Below are positions 33,601 through 42,388 of a stretch of 64,000 nt of DNA, piece after piece. The stretch's first letter is position 1. Each line of letters starts with the position of its first letter. The translations under genes were made by a program, and so were the position numbers. Under the pieces are notes generated by a model that was not told the DNA's origin, did not search any database, and worked only from the letters and a program-made list of their open reading frames with translations. Origin of the DNA: Sambucus nigra (Eukaryota > Streptophyta > Magnoliopsida > Dipsacales > Adoxaceae); the NCBI GenBank assembly GCA_949130495.1, contig OX422208.1, positions 692,865,702-692,929,701 on the forward strand, given 5' to 3'.

Positions 33601-35495
33601 ACTTTGTCCATACATGTCTTCGAAGCCATAACTCCAGGACCTTCAAGTTATAAGAAATAGAAGATGAGTAACTGTCACTAACACTACTTGTGGTTTTATA
33701 AGCAAATGCCAATAACAAAAAAATACCTGTGTAAGGAATTCCTTCAGCCTCTAGCAAGGACTGAAGTGTACCATCTTCACCAATGCCTCCATGCACTGTC
33801 CACAATAGAGAATATGTTAGTTTTTACATCTCTAAATTCATCAGTCAGGTTGATCAAATCTTGTAATAGAAGTGTATAACAGATCATGTTCAGAATATAT
33901 TGTAGGTTAGAACCATAGTACCCTTCATTACTATGACAGAGACTATAAATCAACTAGACGATGCTATGGCCAATAGATAGTTACTCTTGATTAAAGAGGT
34001 CTATTATGAAAATGAGGTTAACGTAAGATTATAGGATAAAATAATGGCTTACCACGAATTGAATATTGTAAAAGATATCTACTACACGTTTCCTGAAGGA
34101 TGAGACTGAATTTATGAAATCTAGATACCAGTTAATTCTTGAAGATTCTTGTCCATACAACGGACAATTTTGATCTACTCTAAAGCGAATCAAAATTCCA
34201 TACAATTATTGCTTTCAACTAAAAGGTGTTGGGTATATATAGTATATATATTTGTTTTGAATGAAATAAATGATTTGGGGTAAATGGCCTAGTGGTAACT
34301 TTGTGGGGTTTGTGCTTGTGGTCATGGGTTCAATCCCTAGGAGGTACACAAAACATTAATAATCTTTGATTGAGCATTGGGTCTTTGGGATCTTTGGGCT
34401 TCTCTTGAGTTGACAGAATTTTTGCCCAAATAATATTTCATTTTTAATTAACTTTTAAATGCGTTTTTAATTTTTGACTTGGTCTTTTAGGCTGCCACAG
34501 CTACCCGTTAGTGGAGATAAAAGTGGGTTCGTTGAAATAAACGGTTTTCCAACGTTTTAGATTTATACTTGTAACTCTTAGCCCTCTGATTTGCAAAATC
34601 TAATAAGAAAAACTTCATTCTCTCTATCTCCCCACACAGAAAAAATTCTATCCTTTTTCAATTACGTTTTTCAGTGATTTTTTGGTGCTCGAGTATCCTG
34701 TGAGTTCCGAGATTATCCATTGTTGTTGTGGTGTAATCTAATCGATGAATCTGGGAGGTGTTTGTTCAAGAGACTAACAGCATCAATATCAACGGGCAAT
34801 TTCCCCTTTAAGACTTTGTCAAACACAAACCTCGATTGATATATGTTTACGAATTTTGGGATTTTTCATATATTCTGCATATATATTTCCTACAAAAGGA
34901 TCACGAATGAGAAATTATATGTATAAAAAATATCAGTGGAATTTATTACACATGAATATCTGACTATATTTCATAACCCCTCCCCACCCCCCGAAAAGAA
35001 AAAAAAAGTGAACACATCGTTAACGATTTCTCAAGAAATTACCATGAGTGAAAATCTGATGCAGTAAGCACTCTTCGTAACAGCTGGCATCATTCGTGAA
35101 ATTAACAATGGCACAATGCGAGAAATTCATTCTCATGACCCAAACATAAACTACCAAATTAAGATATGCAGTCCGAAATACCATAACAGAGACACCAAAA
35201 CTGAATGCGAGTATAGAAAGACCTATCAAATTATTGCAACATAATATAACCTGCAATAAAAACTGTTGCCTGAACTTCCTTGGCAAGCTTTATCCACTGT
35301 TCCAGTGAAAACTTCAAAGGTGGTTCATCATATATATCGAACCCTGTGAACCATCTGTGTTTCTTCAAGCCTTCCATGAGATCATCCATCACCTCCTTTC
35401 GTAAGTAAGAGGTCAATGCAGCCTGATCAGGTTCAACTGCCTCCGCGCATGCTGCAAGAACCTCTTCTGTAGTATGTCTCAGCACTAGAGAGTAA
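26970..35495 (-). CDS. ddl: D-alanine--D-alanine ligase family protein, C-terminal ligase unit (10 exons, 5' part not found)
   Basis: Ddl enzymes are ATP-grasp ligases that join two D-alanines; plant versions are tandem fusions of two Ddl units, thought to act in the plastid (family knowledge). Ten exons on the minus strand join in phase: 35495-35251, 33795-33727, 33640-33576, 33155-32986, 32846-32768, 31266-31011, 30423-30378, 28502-28394, 27458-27396, 27050-26970. All inferred introns are GT-AG. They give about 393 residues ending in TAA. Visible motifs in order: SLVLRHTTEEVLAAC, HGGIGEDGTLQ, GPGVMASKTCMDK, CVKPARDGCSTGVARL, the lid-side FIETDEIIISS, FQGGTGINLTPPP, FSRIDAF and the metal-binding EVNTVPGMTPST. 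Every ATP-grasp block is present without stops, so this half looks intact. The first exon begins in mid-codon, so coding continues upstream, but the first Ddl unit was not recognised before the window end. A minus-strand AATAAA lies at 26877-26882, about 90 nt past the stop. Confidence 0.9.
27396..27458 (-). CDS. ddl: ddl exon, EVNTVPGMTPST metal-binding block
   Basis: 63 nt (21 codons), acceptor TTGCAG and donor GTAATG. It encodes VLIIEVNTVPGMTPSTVL and then IHQ. Glu-x-Asn is the second metal-binding motif of ATP-grasp ligases. Confidence 0.9.
27530..27774. mobile_element. foldback MITE with ~75-bp terminal inverted repeats, in ddl intron
   Basis: 245 bp starting GGGTCCGTTTGGTTCGG and ending in its reverse complement. 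The inverted repeats stay nearly identical for about 75 bp (through AACGCGGTGAAAAGTAATAT and CACCT). TAT flanks both ends (27527-27529 and 27775-27777), a 3-bp target duplication. It lies in the intron between the SRIDAF and EVNT exons of ddl. Confidence 0.85.
28394..28502 (-). CDS. ddl: ddl exon, SRIDAF catalytic block
   Basis: 109 nt, acceptor AATCAG and donor GTATGT. It reads NEALMSCKQRIELIANTL and then LEGFSRIDAFVNADSGE. The Arg-x-Asp pair is the first metal/phosphate-binding motif of the ligase active site. Confidence 0.88.
28559..29071. mobile_element. solo LTR, 513 bp, in ddl intron
   Basis: Begins TGTTGGTTTTGGC, ends TTTAGCGCAACA (TGTTG...CAACA). ATATA precedes and follows it (28554-28558, 29072-29076), although both lie in TA repeats, so the duplication is weaker evidence here. 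Internal GAGAGATAAATTGTG-like leader sequence fits a copia LTR in plus orientation, antisense to ddl. Confidence 0.7.
29476..29523. repeat. (TG)n(TA)n microsatellite
   Basis: Alternating TG then TA dinucleotides directly beside the left end of the MITE. A mirror-like (TA)n(TG)n stands at the other end. Confidence 0.85.
29524..29812. mobile_element. MITE in ddl intron, split by a SINE
   Basis: Left end GACTCTCCAACACACCTCAC (29529-29548) is mirrored by the right end TTAAGTGAGGTGTGC then TGGAGAGTC (29785-29808), inverted repeats of about 26 bp with one mismatch. Both ends abut TA/TG microsatellites, so the target duplication (probably TA) cannot be read. A 112-bp SINE plus its 11-bp duplication sits inside; without it the MITE would be about 165 bp. 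Confidence 0.65.
29628..29739 (+). mobile_element. tRNA-derived SINE with 11-bp target duplication
   Basis: Box A-like TGCCCCAATGGTTA (29641-29654), box B GGTTCAAGTCT (29685-29695) and a 19-nt A tail at 29721-29739. CTAGTACACTT flanks both sides exactly (29617-29627 and 29740-29750). This is the signature of LINE-mobilised insertion of a pol III transcript, antisense to ddl. Confidence 0.88.
29821..29875. repeat. (TA)n(TG)n microsatellite
   Basis: About 12 TA units then about 15 TG units, in the same ddl intron as the MITE. Confidence 0.85.
30378..30423 (-). CDS. ddl: ddl micro-exon, GTGINLTPPP
   Basis: Only 46 nt, acceptor TGACAG and donor GTTAGT. It completes Gly and encodes GTGINLTPPPFSII plus two bases of a Ser codon. 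This is a conserved substrate-side loop of plant homologues. The next intron (1875 bp) carries a solo LTR and a SINE-in-MITE nest. Confidence 0.87.
30658..30684. repeat. (GA)n microsatellite in ddl intron
   Basis: Thirteen GA units on the plus strand, i.e. (TC)n on the transcribed strand of ddl. Confidence 0.85.
31011..31266 (-). CDS. ddl: ddl exon, largest: acidic lid region to FQGGTG
   Basis: 256 nt, acceptor GTACAG and donor GTATTT. It reads AHGMIEMPNPPPDLLIFEPF, then the ETDEIIISSK stretch (nucleotide-binding acidic residues in ATP-grasp folds), then RWVEITVGVIGKRGSMRSL, and ends SLEEKFQ plus one base. It is open throughout. Confidence 0.9.
32539..32571. repeat. poly-C/poly-T tract in ddl intron
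   Basis: About 21 C followed by eight T. On the ddl transcript this is A then G. The length is likely unreliable. Confidence 0.75.
32768..32846 (-). CDS. ddl: ddl exon (central ATP-grasp subdomain)
   Basis: 79 nt, acceptor AAACAG and donor GTATGG. Joined to the previous exon it completes a Cys codon and reads CSRDLVVYVKALEDCLLRIP, ending FSK on a codon boundary. The 139-bp intron before it is short. The 1501-bp intron after it contains a long C tract. Confidence 0.86.
32986..33155 (-). CDS. ddl: ddl exon with CVKPARDGCSTGV motif
   Basis: 170 nt, acceptor CCATAG and donor GTACGT. It begins LVNFGVLTINKDVRRKEDL and ends ETLCVKPARDGCSTGVARL. VKPxxxGSSxG is the ATP-contacting lysine block of the family; here it reads VKPARDGCSTG. 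Confidence 0.88.
33576..33640 (-). CDS. ddl: ddl exon with GPGVMASKTCMDK motif
   Basis: 65 nt, acceptor TTGAAG and donor GTATGT. It encodes GPGVMASKTCMDKVETSLAL and ends on a complete codon (His). This is the Ddl block around the conserved Asp-Lys that opens the central ATP-grasp subdomain. The intron before it is only 86 bp. Confidence 0.88.
33727..33795 (-). CDS. ddl: ddl exon with HGGIGEDGTLQ motif
   Basis: 69 nt, acceptor GACAG and donor GTATTT. It encodes HGGIGEDGTLQSLLEAEGI, the conserved Ddl N-subdomain signature (HGxxGEDGxxQ), and ends in PYT plus one base. The preceding 1455-bp intron holds a solo LTR. Confidence 0.9.
34227..34894. mobile_element. solo LTR, 668 bp, in ddl intron, TSD AAAGG
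   Basis: Begins TGTTGGGTATATATAG and ends TTTCCTACA (TG...CA). AAAGG lies exactly on both sides (34222-34226 and 34895-34899). A leader-like TAATAAGAAAAACTTCATTC followed by CTCTCTATCTCCCC at about 34600-34635 fits a copia LTR reading in the plus direction. It contains tRNA-like box A and B sequence. Confidence 0.85.
34274..34360 (+). mobile_element. SINE-like tRNA-derived head inside the solo LTR
   Basis: TGGCCTAGTGG (34285-34295) matches box A and GGGTTCAATCCC (34326-34337) matches box B at a normal 30-nt spacing. I could not define a tail or target duplication, so it may be an old insertion or an LTR feature that imitates a tRNA. Confidence 0.5.
35251..35495 (-). CDS. ddl: ddl exon, first one visible (start of second Ddl unit)
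   Basis: 245 nt with acceptor CACAG at 35496-35500 and donor GTTATA from 35250. It opens with one base of a split codon, then reads YSLVLRHTTEEVLAACAEA, and ends KEVQATVFIA plus one base that completes Val of VHGGIGEDG in the next exon. The split first codon proves that an upstream exon exists or once existed. Confidence 0.88.
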
Positions 35496-35682
35496 CTGTG
35501 CCCAAAGAAAAATAATCATAGTGGATAAAACAGCAACATAAAATAGACAGTCCCGTCAATAGAAGCATACACCATCAACGTTTTGTGCTTACTATTAAAT
35601 TGAAACAAGTTCAATCATTGGCACTCATAGTAACCAAACAATTGGTAACACAGAAATCAATGACAACAAATATTAATGAATG

Positions 35683-35991
35683 TGACGTATCCAAGGGAGG
35701 CGATAGGGTTATTTTTTCTATTGCCCAGTTGAGATATTTGCGGGCTTTGTTCGTTTTTTTGGTCATGTTTTTTACTACATTAGTAGCAGATTTCACTTTT
35801 CTTTTACCTTTTAGTATGATGGAAGCCCTAAGTAATCTTCTTTCTGTCCTTTAGTGTATTGTTTCCTCCTTTGAATGTTGCATTGGCACACTTCCCAAGG
35901 TTAAACTCTTGTACTCTCCCATCTGGGGATTATTACAAGTGATAGTTCTAGTTTGTGCTTACTCTTATGTGCTATTTGTCAAGTTATGTCA
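35683..35991 (+). mobile_element. 5' LTR of gag-only LTR retrotransposon
   Basis: Starts TGACGTATCC and is alignable to a second copy at 37829 (shared landmarks: TTGAGATATTTG, GATGGAAGCC/GATGTAAGCCC, GATTATTACAA). It ends near GTCA at 35991, just before a PBS. Divergence between the two copies is considerable, so the insertion is not recent. Confidence 0.7.
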
Positions 35992-35993
35992 AA

Positions 35994-36006
35994 TTGCTAT
36001 CAAAGC
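35994..36006 (+). other. primer binding site of gag-only element
   Basis: TTGCTATCAAAGC, two mismatches from the tRNA-Met type TGGTATCAGAGC, three bases after the LTR end. Confidence 0.5.
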
Positions 36007-36086
36007 TACAAGCACGCATGATTGTTATTGTAAATCACGTAAATTTAACAACTTCAACGTTGGCAAGAAATCCCAACACATTGAAA

Positions 36087-37752
36087 TGGAACACCGAGTA
36101 GCAGCCCTAGAGGAGACAATTAATTCCGTTATGAAAGAAATGAGACAGTCTTTCAACCTTCAAACTACCCCCAGTGTGCCGCCAACCCTAGCCAGCCCTC
36201 CTGCCATCGCCAGAGCCAGCCTGGACTCCTTCCGCAGAATGCCCACCCACCCCTCCCCTACAGTGGCAATCGTGACCAACCAGGACCATTGCCAAACCCA
36301 GGTGAACACGAGAGAGCCTTTTCCAAGGGGGAAAACCGCTGGGGTCCCAAAAACAGCAATTGATAAGGGAAAAACCTTCTGGACCATAGCTATGGGTCGG
36401 GTAGTAGCGGACAGAACATTCATGGCCGACCATCCACACCACAAGACCCCCACGCCGAGCCACCTACGCCCCCAACCGTCGACAAACAACACGACCCCCT
36501 ACATTCCAAATTCCAAGCTCCGGCCTCATTTTTGTGGAGGGAAGGACTCCGGTCAAGCTACCTAGAGTTCCTCTTGATACCCAATCAACATTTTCAGCGC
36601 CTTCATATCCGAGATTCATTGATAGAGATCGGGGAAGGAGACCATAAAGTGGGTGCAAAAAACCCCACCCCCTGAAATTATGTCCAGGGATTTTGCAGGG
36701 ACGGAGTTTGGTGATGATATTCATCCCGAGGTCAATCCGGTGCCACTGACTCGACGCTTGGCTCATGAGGACATTAAGCGACCAAAGAGAGAGGAGTGGA
36801 CAAACCGCTCCTCATTTGAGGACTTGAGTCCCAAGGTACGACCCTATGTTCCATTAAAGCAACATACTTGTAATTTATGTTAGTCATGAGGTAGACGAAT
36901 ACCTTTGGGTCCCGATCTGGGTCTGTAGACCACCCATTAAGGTCCCACGTCCCCACATGGGCGGGAGGAGGCTATGTGCTTTAGGCCGAGTAGAGTTGGA
37001 TGATGATTATGACATTGAGGAAGGTGATGATGTGGGTCAGAATCACTTGAGCCAAGCGTTGCAGCTTTTGGCCAAGAGCCTTCACAACGATTTTCAGGTG
37101 GAGATGCCTGCATTTGATGGTCGATTGAACCCCAATGCCTTCATAGATCGGCCTGACTCGATGGAGAAGATATAGACTATAGGGACCTGAGCGGAGTGAA
37201 GTGCGTGAGGTTGGTTGAGACAAAATTCTAAGGCTACGATAAGGTGTGGTGGAATGAGTTGAGGAGAAGACGAGAGGCCAAGGATTTTGAGACCAGACGT
37301 TCATGGGTGGTGATGAGACAATATTTTCAGGAGGCTTACATCTCGCACTCCTTTTAACGTGACCTAATCACCCTCTTTGTCCCTGCAACTGGTTCCCACT
37401 CCATTCTTGATTATACAGTGAAGTTTCAACTCCTTTGTTCCCACGTAGCCTAAACGAGGATGAGAAGCAGCTGATAGCCAGAGAGACATCAATGGCAAAA
37501 TCACTACGCCCTCCATTTGGAAGACTATTTCTAATGCCTCATGGACACTACTAAATTTTCCCATTGAATCTCTGTGGGGCCTCAGAAGGTTCAAGAGGGC
37601 CATTCAGGACCTTCAAGTGTTATGAGTGTGACCATGCAGGTCAGAAAGCATCCTACTGCCAAAAGAAGAAGAGACAGACAATCTTCACAGCTGAGATTGA
37701 GGAGGAGTATGAGGAAGAGACCCCCGGAATAGGAGATACAGGGGATACGTGA
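36087..37752 (+). pseudogene. gag of gag-only (TR-GAG-like) gypsy element
   Basis: The ATG at 36087 opens MEHRVAALEETINSVMKEM, an N-terminal helix, followed by a Pro-rich tract to 36565. After stops, VEMPAFDGRLNPNAFIDRPD (about 37101-37160) matches the capsid start of chromovirus-type gag (F-G-x-x-P-x-x-F). YDKVWWNELRRRREAKDFE follows near 37250. A zinc knuckle CYECDHAGQKASYC stands at about 37618-37659, with the usual His replaced by Gln. An acidic tail EEEYEEETPG ends the frame near 37752. The 3' LTR starts only about 80 bp later, so no protease, RT or integrase exists. Confidence 0.65.
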
Positions 37753-37828
37753 GACTCTAGTGGTCCCAACAGACGAGGGTGGTATCCTGTCTGAGTTCAT
37801 TGTCAAGCTATTTCCTAGTCGGAAGGGA

Positions 37829-38169
37829 TGACTTATCCGATGGAAGGGATAGGCTTATTTTTGTCTTTGGCCCATTTGAGATATTTGTAGGTTTTATTCC
37901 TTTTGTCGTTATTCTCTTGTTTTTACCATAGCAGTAGTCGATGGCATTTCTTTTAAGTTTGATGTAAGCCCTATATTACCAAGGACTAGATTCTCTAGTC
38001 TTCTTTTCGTCATTTACTGTTATTTTTTACCTCTTTAAGTGTTGCCCTAAGCGCACTTTTCAAGGCTATATAAACTCTTTTAATGCCCCAATTGATGATT
38101 ATTACAATAGAGTGAGAGTTTATTCTAATTTGTGTTTGCCCTTGGTTGCCAATTTCAATTTAATGTGTA
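37829..38169 (+). mobile_element. 3' LTR of gag-only element
   Basis: Starts TGACTTATCC right after the purine tract CGGAAGGGA (37820-37828). It matches the copy at 35683 with many substitutions and small indels. The exact 3' end is uncertain (38155-38170), so no target duplication is claimed. Confidence 0.65.
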
Positions 38170-38700
38170 TACATACATCTAGGGTTGACAATCCTGTTAG
38201 TACTCTGACAATTCTGTTGTGTTGCTCTGTGTTCGATTACTAGTTGAGTACAAATAAGTGTAAAACGAGGTTTTTTATTAAAGTGTCACTGTGTCGTGTC
38301 ATAATGAAGTTGTCTAGTAAAACGTGTTATCATGTTTTGTCACCCCTACATATATGTGTGTAGTTATCTAAACATGTATTTGACAAATATATCTGATGGA
38401 TTAATGGTCATAAGATGCATTATACACAAATAATGCAGTCTCTCAAGCTTGTGGAGTAACCAAATTGTGAAAATGATGCAAGCACAAGTCATAGGGGTCA
38501 TGGACATGCCTTTTTTTTTTTTTTTGGTTCTCAATGACCCCAATTTTCCGTAATGCAAGCTAATAATATAGTCCGTTACTAACCCAATATCATTTAAGAG
38601 TACTGTTAAATAGATGTAGATTGCTTGACCTGCAGAGAATCCATAGTAATCCGGAAATCCTGTTTTTTAGGGATATTTTTATACAGAGAGCTGGTTAAGT
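38170..38700. other. non-coding sequence between retroelements
   Basis: AT-rich. A poly-T run at 38511-38525 is the only repeat. If ddl continues upstream this would be intron, but no convincing exon was found. Confidence 0.35.
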
Positions 38701-39087
38701 TGATGTTATGAACAGAGACACTTTTTGACATATGTGGATGTGAGGCACGTCCGTGGAATTGAGTCAATAATGACGTTTATATTATAATTGTAATTGTTCC
38801 TTCTTTTTATTGCTCTGTTATTATAATAAATGAATATTCTTCTGAAATATTTTTAGATTAGGATAGTTAGGGCTAGTGATGTCACGGCTTAGGTCATTAG
38901 GCCCATGACATCACCACGTCTGTCATACTTCGCTTGCCCACCAAGTATTGGGGCTTACAAATACTCATGTAACCTCTCACTTTGTATTCAACCAATTATT
39001 ATGAAGGAATGAGACTGCATGAGAGTATCTCTTATTATTTCCTCTTTTAGTGTGTGTGTGTGGGAGTGTAAACATTTCTTTGCGTTT
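38701..39087 (+). mobile_element. possible solo LTR fragment interrupted by Athila
   Basis: Has LTR-like order: GCCCATGACATCACC, then GGGGCTTACAAATACTC (TATA-like), GTATTCAACCAATTATTATG and a TCTCTTATTATTTCC leader, cut at 39088 by the Athila LTR. No second copy or target duplication is available, so this is a guess from architecture. Confidence 0.35.
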
Positions 39088-40613
39088 TGATTAGGCAAAA
39101 ATATTTCATAATTATCCCATTAATTTCGATATTTTTGCGGTCCCGTGCAGTGTATTTAGATTGGATTTATCCCATATTTATACTACTAACCCGTTTTGGA
39201 GAGTATTTCGTGTTTTTTGTATTTCTCTCTTGTTTTACAAGTAATTAGTGCAAGTGGATGCGAGGGAAAAAACGAAACGAAGAAAGAATCGTATCAAAGG
39301 GAAGTCAAGGGCATATTCGTAATTTACCAGCCGGAACCCGGATGAGGAGCCAGCTGAAAAGTCAAATAATTCGAAGTCACGAGCACGCTAAATGAAACGG
39401 CACCCCAATCCAAGCTACGGTGAAGAAGTTATGCACACTTGAAGTTGGGATGAAAATCTAGGGGCAGAAGTGAAAATAAGTGAAAATTGACCAAAACAAT
39501 GCACCTTGAGAAGAGCCTATGACCGAACCGGTTCGGCTCCCTGTGGCGGACCGGTTCGCCCTGCGAATGGGTTCGGACTGGATTGGCGAATGGGTTCGGG
39601 GGACCTGATGCGGGATTTTTATTTTGGCCCTATCTTTTAGCCTAAAGAGTTTTATAGTTTGGGTACTCTTCTAAGTGATTTCTAACTTATGTACTTAGTT
39701 ATTAGGAGTCTTGGATCATCATAATCATTCATTAGAAATCTAGAGAACAAGGAGGAACATCTAGAGAAAGATTCATTGATTTCTTGCATGCAAATTTCAA
39801 TAAAGAGCTAGTAATTTCGGGGGGGTTTTCAAGGCTTGTTCTTGTGCATGTTCTACCTTTTCTACATATTTGGTCTTATCAATTTGAGACTTTCTTCTTA
39901 TTATCATCATGCCTTCATGCAATTTCATTACCGCATGCGTAGTTAATATAAACATGTCAGGCTAAATATTTTGAGAGTTGGGGGAACATGAACCCAACCT
40001 AGGTATATAAGTTTGATACAAACTTGGATATAATTATATAAATAATTAGGGTTTGATTTTTTGTCGAGACTAAATTTATAGGTCTCTCAACTCCGTTTGT
40101 TGTAGGCAACCAGAATGTTTGAGAATATAATATACGTGTCGGCAATCTCGTCATTCACGTTAATTTAATTATTAACTAAATATCGTGCAGAGTAAAATTC
40201 TCACATATGTAATGCCGTGATGAAACTGCTGTTTTCTTCTAATTAAACATATGATTATCGACATTTTATATCTACCAAAAATACCTACGGTTCGGGGGAT
40301 TGGCTCTCGACTCCATATTTCTCAAATAGTTTTCGGAAATCAAAATTTCAGATTTTGCTTTCTTTTAAATTAGATTTGTGTTTGCTAGTTAGGTTTCTTT
40401 AGTTAAGTAGAAATTTTCACAAAAATCATCACCTTTTTATTTTATTTTCGAGAGTCGGTACCTAGGTTTTAGAAGCCTACCTTGTAGTTGTCATCACGAT
40501 TTTCGCCTTATTCCCTGTGGATTCAACCCCTACTTACCGGGTATTACTTGAGCGACCGGCTTGCACTTTAGCTGGAGGTACACACGTAGCATACAAATTC
40601 GATTTCGCGTCTA
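39088..40613 (+). mobile_element. 5' LTR of Athila element 1
   Basis: 1526 bp starting TGATTAGGCAAAAATATTTC. Nearly co-linear with the copy at 45447-46972 (e.g. TGCGGTCCCGTGCAGTG, GACCTGATGCGGGATTTTT, TATTACTTGAGCGACCGGC in both). A poly(A)-type CAATAAAGAGC occurs at 39799. It contains a perfect 14-bp palindrome CCGAACCGGTTCGG at 39523-39536. Confidence 0.85.
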
Positions 40614-40619
40614 AGTTTT

Positions 40620-40637
40620 TTGCACTGTTGACGGGGA
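40620..40637 (+). other. primer binding site of Athila element 1 (tRNA-Asp type)
   Basis: TTGCACTGTTGACGGGGA resembles TGGCGCCGTTGCCGGGGA, the tRNA-Asp-type PBS of Athila elements, and sits just inside the LTR. Confidence 0.65.
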
Positions 40638-40808
40638 ATTAGGTAGACACACTAGGTTAGATCGAATTAATCTAAGAATTTGACTCAAAATCTTAAAAAG
40701 CCAAAAAAAATCACAAACCCCAAAAATTCAATAAAAAAAATCGAAAGATCCAAAATATCCCCCAAAAAAATAATAAATAAAAAGAGAAAAATTCTCTCGA
40801 GGCCTTAA

Positions 40809-42318
40809 ATGCCAAATACTCAGCCCAACCCAAATCCAAATCCAAATCCCGAGGCTATAGTTGAATTCCCTCCCTCTAGCAATAACACTCCAAACACACC
40901 GAATTTCTTGGTACCACCTCCTACACCGAGTAGTGACACCACGAGTCCTACGTCTAGGAACTCCAGTACGGAAAGTGATTTATTAATGTGAGTGCGATGT
41001 TTGATGATGCTAGTTTCGGGGCGAGAGAGGGAGTGATGCCGTACCACCGTATAAGAGACCTCTTACACCCCGAGCAAACCGTCGCTCCGGGATGCATTAA
41101 ATTTCTGTATAATGCGGGTCAATTCCACTTTCCGAATGGGATGATTCAAATTCTCACACAATTTCACGGTATGGAGTCGAAGAAGCTTTATCTCCACATT
41201 AGAGAGTTCGAGAAGGCGTGCGAGACGTTTAACGATCAAGCTTACACCCAAAACGTAGTGCGCCTCAAGCTTTTCCCTTTTTCACTTAAAGACAAGGGCA
41301 AGACTTAGCTTTAGTCATTAACACCGAACTCAATAGCTACATGGAGAGACATGCACGCTAAATTTCTCCAATAGTTATTTCCCGCACATAGGACCAATTC
41401 TATTAGGGCTCAAATTTAGACTTTTAGGCAAAACGATATTGAGCCTTTCGATAGATGTTGGGAGAGGTTCAAATAATTAGTCAATATGTGCCCACATCAT
41501 GTCTTTAAGAAGTGGAGTCTCATCTCTTAGTTCCATTATGGGCTTAGCCTAAGCTCAAAACAACTCGTTGAAACTATGTGCCCGGGAGAGTTCTTCGGGT
41601 TAAATGCAGACGATGCGAACGCCCACTTTAAGTATGTCGCCGAGACTACTCAAGTGTGGGACACATCGGATCCGGACGCCCAACTCAAAACTAGAATCAC
41701 ATTCACATCTCCTTCTGCGTCCAGACTCTAACAATCGGACAAGGAAGCCGAGTTGAAGCTCCAAATTAACCAATTAGCCAAGAGGTTAGTGGACGTTGTA
41801 GAAGCTAGGGGGAGAAATGTATCCGGCTCCTCTCGAGCAATTAAGGAGGAGATTTGCGCTATTTGTGAGGCAGGACATTTAATGAAGGAATGTCCGACGA
41901 TACCCGCCTACAAAGTTATGCTTCATGAGCAAGTTGAGGCGGTGGGAGCCTTTAAGGGTAATATTGACACCCCTCACGGGAATTCTTTTAATCCCTCATG
42001 ACGAAACCATCCCGGTTTAGTTATGGGCAACCGAATGCGGCAATTAACCTGAATCCACACGTTGCCCAACAACCGCAATCACTCCTACCTTATCATCAAA
42101 CGCCACCCATGTAAGCGCCTCTTTTCGCGCCTTATTTGATCCCACAGTGGAAGAGTCTCGAGGACACTCTTGCCCAATTTATGCAAACTCAGTCAGCGAT
42201 CAATGCCCAAAACGCTCAAAATTTTGCTGACTTAAAGGCATTGCTTTCTAAGTTGCTATCTTCTTTAAGTGTCCAAGAGAAGGGAAAGTTTTCCATCCAA
42301 GGCCAACGACCTCCCTAA
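40809..42318 (+). pseudogene. gag of Athila element 1
   Basis: The ATG at 40809 gives a short Asn/Pro repeat (PNPNPNPNP) and a Pro/Ser/Thr-rich N-terminus. Frame 40988-41308 reads LDPEQTVAPGCIKF-like capsid sequence (QFHFPNGMIQILTQFHGME). Frame 41753-42001 carries the zinc knuckle CAICEAGHLMKECP, and IQEKGKF-like SVQEKGKFSIQGQRPP ends it at 42318. At least four frameshifts or stops. The same blocks occur in Athila element 2. Confidence 0.75.
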
Positions 42319-42388
42319 GGTCAAAACTGTGATAGCCCTTATTTAGACAAAAATCAAGAGCAATGTAACGCGGTAACCACTCTACATA

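Noticed and set aside
36160..36492. Trp/Gly-rich minus-strand ORFs opposite the gag-only element
   Set aside because: Antisense shadows of the Pro-rich gag linker; no conserved motif.
38590..38650. Candidate ddl exon ending CTCTGCAG|GTCAAG on the minus strand
   Set aside because: The translation (GFPDYYGFSAGQ) does not resemble the Ddl sequence expected before SLVLRHTTEEV, and no matching acceptor defines its start.
40820..41047. Gly/Phe repeat ORF on the minus strand (GFGFGFGLG)
   Set aside because: It is the antisense shadow of the Asn-Pro repeat at the start of Athila gag.
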